A DNA stretch of 64,000 nucleotides from Pseudomonas sp. FeN3W. Its GTDB lineage: Bacteria > Pseudomonadota > Gammaproteobacteria > Pseudomonadales > Pseudomonadaceae. Every line of letters begins with the position of its first letter. The first letter of the stretch is position 1. Of this stretch, positions 51,213 through 58,988 are shown in pieces. The notes under the pieces were generated by a model, which worked only from the letters and a program-made list of their open reading frames with translations, had not been told where the DNA came from and made no database searches. The DNA lies in NCBI GenBank assembly GCA_030263805.2, contig CP136010.1, positions 4,045,001-4,109,000 on the forward strand, written 5' to 3'. The translations under genes and the position numbers were made by a program.

Positions 51213-51731
51213 ATGAAAAAACTGTTCTCCCTGGCTGCAGTGGCGGCACTCTCCGTAGGTTCGATGGCGGCTGCCCACGCCGTAGACTTTACCGTTGCGG
51301 TCGGCCAGACGGACGAGTCGACCATGACCTATCGCCTGGGTGCGCAATTCGATTTCGGCACCAGCTGGTTCCAGACCAGCGTGGGCCGACTGACTGGCTA
51401 CTGGGACGCCGGTTACACCTACTGGGAAGGCGATGAGTCGTCGAGCAATCACAGCATTTCGCTGGCCCCGGTCTTCGTCTACGAGTTCGCTGGTGAATCG
51501 GTCAAACCCTATGTCGAGGCAGGCATCGGCGTTGCGGCGTTCGAGAACACCGAGGTCGAGGGCAACGGTCTGGGTTCGTCTTTCCAGTTCGAGGATCGGA
51601 TTGGTGCGGGCCTGCGCTTCGCCGGTGGCCACGAGGTAGGTGTGCGCGCAATCCACTACTCCAACGCCGGCATCAAGAAGCCGAACGATGGTATCGAAAG
51701 CTACGCCTTGCATTACCGGATGGCTTTCTAA
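51213..51731 (+). CDS. pagL: Lipid A 3-O-deacylase PagL
   Basis: This 172-residue outer-membrane beta-barrel has a signal peptide cleaved after about residue 22 (AAAHA). The active site is conserved: His148, Ser150 (AIHYSNAGIKKPNDG) and Glu162 in the precursor, which is His126, Ser128 and Glu140 in the mature protein. It ends in an aromatic residue (YRMAF), the barrel-insertion signal. It removes the 3-position acyl chain of lipid A. The ATG at 51213 follows AAGGAAG. Confidence 0.94.
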   Translation: MKKLFSLAAVAALSVGSMAAAHAVDFTVAVGQTDESTMTYRLGAQFDFGTSWFQTSVGRLTGYWDAGYTYWEGDESSSNHSISLAPVFVYEFAGESVKPYVEAGIGVAAFENTEVEGNGLGSSFQFEDRIGAGLRFAGGHEVGVRAIHYSNAGIKKPNDGIESYALHYRMAF

Positions 51732-51788
51732 GCGAGCTTTCCCGAGGTGCTGCAGGGCGTTTCGCCAGCCCTGCACTGCCGATAGCGT

Positions 51789-52100
51789 TCAGCCATATGC
51801 CGTGGCGCTGCCCTTGCGCTCTTCGTGGCAATCTTCCGAACCCAGTTCGAACTCCCTGCAGATCAATGGCCGGTTTTCGTAGATCGTGCAGCGCATGCTG
51901 TCCCGGTCAAGCGCCGCGCACCAGCCGTCCTCCAGGCGCAGCATGACTTCGCCGCCCCAGCTATCGGTGTCGATATAGCGCCGCGGAACGCCGGTATCGC
52001 TGAACAGCAACACTTCGAGTCGACAGCAGCAGGCCGCGCAGGTGGCGCAGCTCACGCTGGTGTCTTCGAGTTGTTGGTGGGGAATGGTCGAATCGTTCAT
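51789..52100 (-). CDS. YkgJ-family Cys-cluster protein
   Basis: This 103-residue protein has the UPF0153/YkgJ pattern of clustered Cys residues: CATCAACCCRLE (about 18-29), WCAALDRDSMRCTIYENRPLICREFELG and a final DCHEER. The Cys set probably binds Zn or an Fe-S centre. It stands alone between pagL and uraA, converging on pagL. Its biological role is not known. Confidence 0.9.
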   Translation of the reverse strand: MNDSTIPHQQLEDTSVSCATCAACCCRLEVLLFSDTGVPRRYIDTDSWGGEVMLRLEDGWCAALDRDSMRCTIYENRPLICREFELGSEDCHEERKGSATAYG

Positions 52101-52153
52101 CGCGCCAGTCTAGTCGATGCGCCCGACCGGGCGTCCACTCGGAGCGCCGAGTG

Positions 52154-52184
52154 GTGGCACCAGCAAAGCTGGTGCCACGCTTTT
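52154..52184. terminator. Strong stem-loop adjoining the uraA stop
   Basis: GTGGCACCAGC pairs perfectly with GCTGGTGCCAC around AAA. The T-run (GCTTTTA) follows on the rightward strand, while the uraA transcript meets the hairpin five bases after its stop without a T-run. It may end rightward read-through and protect the uraA mRNA end. Confidence 0.65.
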
Positions 52185-53442
52185 ACAGCTCTTCGTTCAG
52201 CTGCTTGTTGCGCCAACCGTCCCCGCCGGGAAGCAGGAGGTTGAGCAGCAGGGCGATGATCGCGCACAGCGAGATGCCGGACAGAGTGAATTCACCGTAG
52301 CCGAACGCCATGCCGCCGATGCCGAACACCAGCGTCACCGAGACGATGATCAGGTTACGTGCCTCGGACAGGTCGACCTGATGGCGAATCAAGGTGCTCA
52401 GACCCACCACGGCAATCGAGCCGAACAGCAGACAGAGAATGCCGCCCATCACCGGAACCGGAATGCTCAGCAGGCCGGCGCCGAACTTGCCGATGAAGGC
52501 CAAGGCGATGGCGAATATCGCCGCCCAGGTCATGATCTTCGGGTTGTAGTTCTTGGTCAGCATCACTGCGCCGGTCACTTCGGCATAGGTGGTATTCGGT
52601 GGGCCGCCGAAAAGGCCGGCTGCCGAGGTGGCCACGCCATCGCCCAGTAGCGTGCGGTGCAAGCCTGGCTTCTTGACGTAGTTGTTGCCTGTCACGCTGC
52701 CGATGGCCACCACGCCGCCGATGTGCTCGATGGCCGGTGCCAGGGCGACTGGCACCATGAACAGGATGGCGCCGATATTGAACTCGGGTGCGATGAAGTT
52801 CGGCATCGCCAGCCAGGGCGCGGCCGCGATGCCGCTGGTGTCCACCACGCCGAAAGCGAATGACAGCCCATAGCCGACCGCGACGCCGGCGAGAATCGGT
52901 ACCAGACGAAACAAGCCCTTGCCCAGCACTGCCACGAGCAGGGTCGTGACCAGCGCCGGCATCGAGATGAGCATCGCCGTCTGATAGGGGATCAGCTGAG
53001 CACTGCCGTCGCCAGCCTTGCCCATGGCCATGTTCACCGCCACCGGGGAGAGCGCCAGACCGATCGAAATGATCACCGGGGCGATGACCACCGGCGGCAG
53101 CAGGCGATCGATGAAGCCAGGGCCCTTCAGGCGCACGGCGAAGCCCAGCAGGATGTAGACCAGACCGGCAGCGACCACGCCGCCCATGACCGCGGGTAGG
53201 CCGAATTCGCCTTTGGCAGCGATGATCGGTGCGATGAAGGCGAAGCTGGAGGCCAGGAAAACCGGCACCTGACGGCGCGTGACCAGCTGGAATAGCAGGG
53301 TACCAAGGCCGGCGGTGAATAGTGCCACGTTGGGATCCATGCCTGTAATCAGTGGCATCAGCACCAGGGCGCCGAAGGCCACGAACAGCATCTGTGCGCC
53401 GGCCAGTACCTGCCGGCCAAGCGGCTCGTCGGTATGCGACAT
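52183..53442 (-). CDS. uraA: Uracil permease UraA (nucleobase:cation symporter 2)
   Basis: This 419-residue NCS2 transporter has about 14 membrane segments, with ALAPAIEHIGGVVAIGSVTGNNY, LLGDGVATSAAGLFGGPPNTTYAEVTGAVMLTKNYNP and FGSIAVVGLSTLI as family motifs. It imports uracil. It starts three bases from the upp stop, so upp-uraA form a salvage operon transcribed leftward. Confidence 0.95.
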   Translation of the reverse strand: MSHTDEPLGRQVLAGAQMLFVAFGALVLMPLITGMDPNVALFTAGLGTLLFQLVTRRQVPVFLASSFAFIAPIIAAKGEFGLPAVMGGVVAAGLVYILLGFAVRLKGPGFIDRLLPPVVIAPVIISIGLALSPVAVNMAMGKAGDGSAQLIPYQTAMLISMPALVTTLLVAVLGKGLFRLVPILAGVAVGYGLSFAFGVVDTSGIAAAPWLAMPNFIAPEFNIGAILFMVPVALAPAIEHIGGVVAIGSVTGNNYVKKPGLHRTLLGDGVATSAAGLFGGPPNTTYAEVTGAVMLTKNYNPKIMTWAAIFAIALAFIGKFGAGLLSIPVPVMGGILCLLFGSIAVVGLSTLIRHQVDLSEARNLIIVSVTLVFGIGGMAFGYGEFTLSGISLCAIIALLLNLLLPGGDGWRNKQLNEEL

Positions 53443-53444
53443 GC

Positions 53445-54083
53445 TTAGATGTCCTTCTGCTTGGTGCCGAAGATCTTGTCGCCAGCGTCACCCAGGCCCG
53501 GAACGATGTAGCCGTGTTCGTCGAGACGCTCATCGATGGATGCCGTGAAAATCAGCACATCGGGATGTGCTTTTTCCACGGCGGCGATGCCTTCCGGGGC
53601 GGCAACCAGCACCAATGCGCGGATTTCCTTGCAACCGGCCTTCTTCAGCATGTCGATGGTGGCGACCATCGAGCCGCCGGTGGCGAGCATGGGGTCAATG
53701 ATGATGGCCAGGCGTTGTTCGATTTCCGGAACCAGTTTTTCCAGATAGGTCTGCGCTTGCAGGGTTTCTTCGTTACGGGCGATGCCGACTGCACTGACCT
53801 TGGCGCCGGGAATCAGGCTGAGCACGCCGTCGAGCATGCCGATGCCCGCACGCAGGATGGGCACAACGGTGATCTTCTTGCCGGAGATTTTCTCGACCTG
53901 CACAGGGCCGCACCAGCCGTCGATGCTGTAGTGTTCCAACGGCAGATCAGAGGTTGCTTCATAAGTGAGGATCGAGCCCACTTCCTGAGCCAGTTCACGG
54001 AAGTTCTTGGTGCTGATATCGGCGCGGCGCATCAGGCCGAGCTTGTGGCGGATCAGCGGATGGCGGATCTCTCGAATGGGCAT
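53445..54083 (-). CDS. upp: Uracil phosphoribosyltransferase
   Basis: This 212-residue enzyme makes UMP from uracil and PRPP. It has HKLGLMRRADISTKNFRELAQEVG at the N-terminus, the PRPP loop IIDPMLATGGSMVATIDMLKKAG and the uracil loop YIVPGLGDAGDKIFGT near the end. It precedes uraA and is divergent from hpt at 54334. Confidence 0.97.
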   Translation of the reverse strand: MPIREIRHPLIRHKLGLMRRADISTKNFRELAQEVGSILTYEATSDLPLEHYSIDGWCGPVQVEKISGKKITVVPILRAGIGMLDGVLSLIPGAKVSAVGIARNEETLQAQTYLEKLVPEIEQRLAIIIDPMLATGGSMVATIDMLKKAGCKEIRALVLVAAPEGIAAVEKAHPDVLIFTASIDERLDEHGYIVPGLGDAGDKIFGTKQKDI

Positions 54084-54333
54084 TGTGGGCTCCGGCGGGC
54101 AAATAAACCGGCTTAGATTAAAGCATCGTCGAGTCAGCGGCTATTCGCGCGTCATTCGGCCGGCAGACTTGCTGCAGCCCGCGGGGGTGGGTATCTTCCA
54201 CGCCCTTTCGCGGACGGCTGAAAGTGGGCTGTTCGGTCAGGTTTTTCGCTGTTCAGGATACGGCGATTCAACCGCGTGAGTTGCCAGGCTCAATTGGCGC
54301 TCTAACACTCATCTTTCTGAGGGGAATCGCATC

Positions 54334-54891
54334 ATGTCCGTCGATCTCGCACATATCCGCCAAGTCATGGCCGAGGCTGACTGCCTGTACACCGAAGAAC
54401 AGGTAGAAGCAGCGATCAGTCAGGTCGCCGAAACGATCAACGGAGAGTTGGCCGACCGCAATCCGGTGGTCTTCTGCGTCATGAATGGCGGCCTGATCTT
54501 TTCCGGCAAGCTCGTACCTAAGCTGAACTTCCCGCTCGAGTTGTCCTACCTGCATGCCACCCGTTATCGCAATGAAACCAGCGGTGGCGAACTGTTCTGG
54601 AAGGCCAAGCCGGAAATCTCCTTCATCGATCGCGACGTGCTGATCATCGATGACATCCTGGATGAGGGGCACACCCTGGGTGCGATCATCGATTTTTGTC
54701 GCCACGCGGGTGCCGCCGCGGTGCATACCGCGGTGCTGATCGACAAGGATCATCAACGCAAGGCTCGTCCGGATCTCAAGGCCGATTACGTTGGTCTCAG
54801 CTGTATTGATCGCTACATTTTCGGTTACGGCATGGACTACAAGGGTTACTGGCGCAACGCACCGGGGATCTATGCCGTAAAAGGCATGTAA
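54334..54891 (+). CDS. hpt: Hypoxanthine-guanine phosphoribosyltransferase
   Basis: This 185-residue purine salvage enzyme has the PRPP-binding loop VLIIDDILDEGHTLGAIIDFCRHAG (about 106-130), VVFCVMNGGLIFSGKL and the C-terminal DYVGLSCIDRYIFGYGMDYKGYWRNAPGIYAV. Relatives in Pseudomonas sit in the same position beside upp. The ATG at 54334 is preceded by GAGGGGAA. Confidence 0.94.
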   Translation: MSVDLAHIRQVMAEADCLYTEEQVEAAISQVAETINGELADRNPVVFCVMNGGLIFSGKLVPKLNFPLELSYLHATRYRNETSGGELFWKAKPEISFIDRDVLIIDDILDEGHTLGAIIDFCRHAGAAAVHTAVLIDKDHQRKARPDLKADYVGLSCIDRYIFGYGMDYKGYWRNAPGIYAVKGM

Positions 54892-55478
54892 ATAGCCATT
54901 TCGGGGCGAGCGCCTGCCGCATAAAAATATGTGCGCGCACCAGTGGGGGGGGGCGCTTCGCTGCCGTGACGCTGCGTCGCACAAGGGGGCGGGCCCTTTC
55001 CGGGCGGCTCTTTGTCTCTGACCGATGCAGCAATCCCTTCGACCCAAGGCGTATAAGCCGGTCCGCCTGTTTCCTTTCGTCCCACCTCTGCGTTGCGGTA
55101 ACGCTTCGTTTCGATTTCTTGCGTGTATTGCCCATTGCCGCCGGCTGGATGAGTGATGACCTATGTCTTTGTCGGCCGGTTCATTCGGCGGGTTTCGAGC
55201 ACGTTATCGCGTTCATGAATTGAACTTTAGGATAACTGACCGACAATTCTCCCATCTTGCAAGGGGAAAGGCTCTGGGTCGGGCTTTGCGGCCCTGGCAT
55301 TCACGGCTAAGCTCATTTGGACCTTATAGGGCATGGCTCGACGCAATCACGCTGAAAGCCACTGCTGGAAAGGCTATTAACACTAAAGGATTACAAGCTA
55401 AATCAAACCTTAGTGCGCTTAACCCTACCCCGGTGTCTGGGTAGGGTTGACGCACTTCGAACCAACCAGGAGCGCCTC
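54892..55478. other. Long non-coding leader region upstream of the DUF1302 gene
   Basis: No convincing gene is visible in 587 bases. A run of nine G (54945-54953) sits near the left end. Two leftward frames of about 70-110 codons overlap there, but neither has a ribosome site or recognisable product. The right part (55200-55478) is AT-richer and should contain the promoter of the DUF1302-DUF1329 pair, ending with a hairpin at 55421-55448. Confidence 0.45.
55421..55448 (+). promoter_or_regulatory. 5-prime-leader hairpin ahead of the DUF1302 gene
   Basis: AACCCTACCC pairs perfectly with GGGTAGGGTT around CGGTGTCT, 30 bases before the start codon at 55479. A G or C tract on each side makes it very stable. 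It could attenuate transcription or protect the mRNA 5-prime end; there is no clear T-run after it. Confidence 0.6.
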
Positions 55479-57275
55479 ATGACAAAAACAACAAGGCAAG
55501 GAATCTTCCAGCCGAAGTCTCTAGCTCTCGCCGTCGCGCTGGGCACTGCCGCACCGGCTTACGCTGTCAATTTCAATATCGGAGAAATCGAAGGGCAGTT
55601 CGACTCGGCGATGTCGATCGGCGCCAGCTGGTCCATGGCGGACAGGGATATGGATCTTGTGGGTGCGGCTAATGGCGGTACTGGATTTACCCAGACGGGT
55701 GACGATGGTCGTCTGAACTTCAAGAAGGGTGAAACGTTCTCCAAGATTTTCAAGGGTGTGCATGATCTCGAACTTCGTTATCGCGATAGCGGTGCCTTTG
55801 TTCGTGGCAAGTACTGGTACGACTTCGAACTGAAGGATGAGAGCCGGCTGTTCAAGGATATCAGCGACAGTAACCGGAAAGAGGCTGCTCAATCTTCCGG
55901 GGCCCAGATTCTGGATGCTTTCGTTTATCACAACTATGCCGTTGGCGATTTGCCAGGTACCGTTCGTCTTGGCAAGCAAGTGGTGAGTTGGGGTGAAAGT
56001 ACTTTTATCGGCAACAGTATCAACTCGATTAACCCTTTAGATGCTGCTGCGTTCCGTCGGCCGGGTGCTGAGATTAAGGAAGGCTTGATTCCGGTCAACA
56101 TGTTCTACATTTCGCAGAGTCTGAGCGATCGTCTGAGTATGGAAGCGTTCTATCAGCTGGAATGGGATCAGACTATTGCTGATAACTGCGGAACGTTCTT
56201 TTCCGGTTCCGACCCGCTGCAGGACGGTTGCGATACCAACTACAACGTTTTAGGCCCGTTCCCGGCGGGAGTGCCTGGCCTTTTAGGTAGTGTGGGTGTG
56301 ACAGTTACTGACGAGGGAGTCATGATTCCCCGTGGCGGAGATCGTGACGCCAGAGATTCTGGCCAGTTTGGTCTAGCGCTGCGCTGGTTGGGCGACTCAA
56401 CGGAATATGGCGCCTATTTCATGAACTACCATAGCCGGACTCCTAATCTCGGTATGACTAATGCTGATACTGCGGGGCTTACAGAAGTATTGGGGGCGGT
56501 TCAGTTAGGCAATCTTCCATTATCTGTGGCTCCTGCAGCGCTATTAGGGCGGGGGCAGTATTTCTTGGAGTACCCAGAAGATGTCCGGCTGTACGGATTT
56601 AGCTTCTCTACTACGCTGCCAAGTGGCACGGCTTGGTCAGGAGAGATCAGTTATCGCCCGAATTTGCCAGTGCAAATAAATACAACCGATGTAACATCCT
56701 TGCTAGCAAGTGCGGGGCAGATCTTCCAAGGCGGGGGCGACCCGTTCTCGGTCGCTGGTGTGGATTATCATGGATACAACCGTAAAGAAGTGACACAGCT
56801 GCAAACAACCTTCACACATTTCTTTGATCAGGTTCTTGGTGCGGGTCGGGTTACGGTCATCGGTGAGATCGGTTACACCCACGTTGGTGGTTTGGAAAGT
56901 AAGCGAGATGTGCGTTATGGACGGGACGCCATCTTTGGATCTCCTGCGACAAACGCTGATGCTGAAGCCCGTTACGGCTGGGATGGCTTCGTAACGGCCG
57001 ACTCTTGGGGGTATCGCCTGCGTGCTATCGCGGACTACAACAACGTATTCGCAGGTATCAACCTCAAGCCTAACTTGTCCTTTTCCCATGATGTTAACGG
57101 ATACGGGCCAAATAATTTGTTTGTTGAAGGCTCCAAAGCCGTCAGCATCGGCCTGGATGCCGAATACCAGAACACCTACACCGCCAGCCTGTCCTACACC
57201 GACTTCTTCGGCGGCGATTACAACACCTTGGTTGATCGCGACTTCCTCGCGTTCAGCGTGGGCGTGAACTTCTAA
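55479..57275 (+). CDS. DUF1302-family outer-membrane beta-barrel-type protein
   Basis: This 598-residue protein has a signal peptide (about 1-30, LALAVALGTAAPAYA), then a Gly/aromatic-rich beta-strand sequence beginning VNFNIGEIEGQFDSAMSIGASWSM and ending in a phenylalanine (FLAFSVGVNF), as in outer-membrane barrels. Conserved DUF1302 parts include LGKQVVSWGESTFIGNSINSINPLD. It is paired with a DUF1329 gene 102 bases downstream. Such pairs are thought to handle hydrophobic substrates at the outer membrane. Codon use after about 56200 is AT-richer than neighbours. The ATG at 55479 has CAGGAGC upstream. Confidence 0.88.
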   Translation: MTKTTRQGIFQPKSLALAVALGTAAPAYAVNFNIGEIEGQFDSAMSIGASWSMADRDMDLVGAANGGTGFTQTGDDGRLNFKKGETFSKIFKGVHDLELRYRDSGAFVRGKYWYDFELKDESRLFKDISDSNRKEAAQSSGAQILDAFVYHNYAVGDLPGTVRLGKQVVSWGESTFIGNSINSINPLDAAAFRRPGAEIKEGLIPVNMFYISQSLSDRLSMEAFYQLEWDQTIADNCGTFFSGSDPLQDGCDTNYNVLGPFPAGVPGLLGSVGVTVTDEGVMIPRGGDRDARDSGQFGLALRWLGDSTEYGAYFMNYHSRTPNLGMTNADTAGLTEVLGAVQLGNLPLSVAPAALLGRGQYFLEYPEDVRLYGFSFSTTLPSGTAWSGEISYRPNLPVQINTTDVTSLLASAGQIFQGGGDPFSVAGVDYHGYNRKEVTQLQTTFTHFFDQVLGAGRVTVIGEIGYTHVGGLESKRDVRYGRDAIFGSPATNADAEARYGWDGFVTADSWGYRLRAIADYNNVFAGINLKPNLSFSHDVNGYGPNNLFVEGSKAVSIGLDAEYQNTYTASLSYTDFFGGDYNTLVDRDFLAFSVGVNF

Positions 57276-57289
57276 GGAGATCAGCCTGA

Positions 57290-57321
57290 CGCCCGACCGG
57301 CGAGGAAGCACCGGTCGGGCG
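57290..57321 (+). other. Intercistronic hairpin between DUF1302 and DUF1329 genes
   Basis: CGCCCGACCGG pairs perfectly with CCGGTCGGGCG around CGAGGAAGCA. No T-run follows. It probably sets unequal expression of the two genes of the pair. Confidence 0.65.
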
Positions 57322-57377
57322 ATAGCGGTAGGCATGGCCTCCGGCCGTATAACAAGATCAAGAGGAACTGGAATCGT

Positions 57378-58739
57378 ATGAAAAAAACAAGAAAGCTATT
57401 CAGTGTCTTGGCCTTCTCTCTGCTCGCGAGCAGTGTGATGGCTGCCGTTTCCCCAGAAGAAGCCGCCAAGCTCGGTACATCGCTGACGCCGCTGGGCGCA
57501 GAAAAAGCCGGGAATGCCGACGGCAGTATCCCTGAGTGGACCGGTGGTCTGAAGACCGACGCAGCCCCCCTCAAGAATGGACATCTGACCAATCCGTTCA
57601 AGGACGAGCAGCCTAAGTTCGTCATCACCGCGCAGAACGCCGAGCAGTACAAGGACAAGCTGACCGCAGGTCAGATGGCCATGTTCAAGCGCTATCCGGA
57701 AACCTACAAGATTCGTGTATTCCCGACACATCGTTCGGTCGCCGTACCGGATGAGATCTATGAGGCTGCGAAAAAGAGCGCCGTGAATACCGAACTCGTC
57801 GAGGGCGGCAACGGTATCGCCAACTTCACCGACAGCCGTTATTACGCGTTCCCGATTCCGCAGAATGGCCTGGAAGTGGTGTGGAACCACATCACCCGCT
57901 ATCGCGGTGGCAACGTCCGTCGCAATATCGTCCAGGCTACCCCGCAAACCAACGGCAGCTACACCATGGTCCACTTCGAGGACGAAGTGGCGTTCCCGCT
58001 GGGTATGACTGATCTGGATCCCGAGCGTGCCAAGAACGCACTGCTGTTCTTCAAGCAGCGGGTAACAGCTCCATCTCGTCTGGCAGGTAACGTACTGCTG
58101 GTGCACGACTCGCTGGATCAGGTCAAGGAGCCCCGTCAGGCTTGGATCTATAACGCTGGCCAGCGTCGGGTGCGCCGCGCGCCGCAGGTTGCCTACGACG
58201 GGCCGGGCACCGCTTCGGACGGTATGCGCACCACCGATAACTTCGATATGTTCAGTGGCGCGCCTGATCGCTACGACTGGAAGTTGATTGGCAAGAAAGA
58301 GCTGTACATCCCGTACAACAGCTATGAAATCGCCTCCAGCGATCTGAAGTACGACGACGTCATCAAGGCTGGCCACGTCAATCAGGATCTGGCGCGTTAC
58401 GAGCTACACCGCGTCTGGGAGATTGAAGCCACGCTCAAGAGCGGCGAGCGCAACATCTACGCCAAGCGCCGTTTCTTCATCGACGAGGATAGCTGGACCA
58501 TCGTTCAATCGGAGCTGTATGACGGTCGTGGTCAGCTTTGGCGTGTAGGTGAGGCCCACTCGCTGCAGTATTACCAGCACAAAGTGCCGGCTTACGCGTT
58601 CGAAGCGCTCTACGACATCATCTCCGGTCGCTATATCGCGATCGGCATGAGCAACGAGGAGAAGCCTCACGAATATGGCTATCGTGCCTCCGCTCGCGAC
58701 TTCACGCCGGCTGCCCTGCGTAATGCGGGGGTGCGCTGA
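57378..58739 (+). CDS. DUF1329-family periplasmic/outer-membrane-associated protein
   Basis: This 453-residue exported protein has a signal peptide (KLFSVLAFSLLASSVMA) and the DUF1329 core resembling LolA/LolB-type folds: AKLGTSLTPLGAEKAGNADGSIPEWTGGL, NGLEVVWNHITRYRGG, RKAPQVAYD-like RRAPQVAYDGPGTASDGMRTTDNFDMFSGAPDRYDWKLIGKKELYIPYN. It is the partner of the DUF1302 barrel and ends at a strong terminator. DUF1302/DUF1329 pairs often accompany MMPL-type pumps; none is in this window. Confidence 0.9.
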   Translation: MKKTRKLFSVLAFSLLASSVMAAVSPEEAAKLGTSLTPLGAEKAGNADGSIPEWTGGLKTDAAPLKNGHLTNPFKDEQPKFVITAQNAEQYKDKLTAGQMAMFKRYPETYKIRVFPTHRSVAVPDEIYEAAKKSAVNTELVEGGNGIANFTDSRYYAFPIPQNGLEVVWNHITRYRGGNVRRNIVQATPQTNGSYTMVHFEDEVAFPLGMTDLDPERAKNALLFFKQRVTAPSRLAGNVLLVHDSLDQVKEPRQAWIYNAGQRRVRRAPQVAYDGPGTASDGMRTTDNFDMFSGAPDRYDWKLIGKKELYIPYNSYEIASSDLKYDDVIKAGHVNQDLARYELHRVWEIEATLKSGERNIYAKRRFFIDEDSWTIVQSELYDGRGQLWRVGEAHSLQYYQHKVPAYAFEALYDIISGRYIAIGMSNEEKPHEYGYRASARDFTPAALRNAGVR

Positions 58740-58763
58740 TCGACTGACATTTAACCTGTGAAT

Positions 58764-58793
58764 AAGGCGGCCAGGTGGCCGCCTTTTTTTTTT
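58764..58793 (+). terminator. Strong rho-independent terminator after the DUF1329 gene
   Basis: AAGGCGGCC pairs with GGCCGCCTT around AGGT and runs into ten T residues. It closes the DUF1302-DUF1329 operon. Confidence 0.93.
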
Positions 58794-58988
58794 GCTGCGA
58801 ACCAGTGGATGATAATTTCCATTCGGTGCCTGCGGTCAGGGCGATCGCATTGCTGGAACATCGAGCCTATGCGACGTGTGCAATGACAAGGCTGGCATTT
58901 CGGTTGCCCACGGTGACGACCGAGCGCGATGCCTGGCACAGACCGCGCTGTGTTTCAATGGACTGACTCGAACAAGAGAACCTTTGCC

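Noticed and set aside
51752..51774. Hairpin GCAGGGC and GCCCTGC after pagL as terminator
   Set aside because: The stem is short with a long loop and lacks a T-run on either strand, so I did not list it.
54797..55135. Leftward 112-codon frame rich in Lys and Arg
   Set aside because: It begins opposite hpt, crosses the nine-G tract and has no ribosome site or homology that I recognise.
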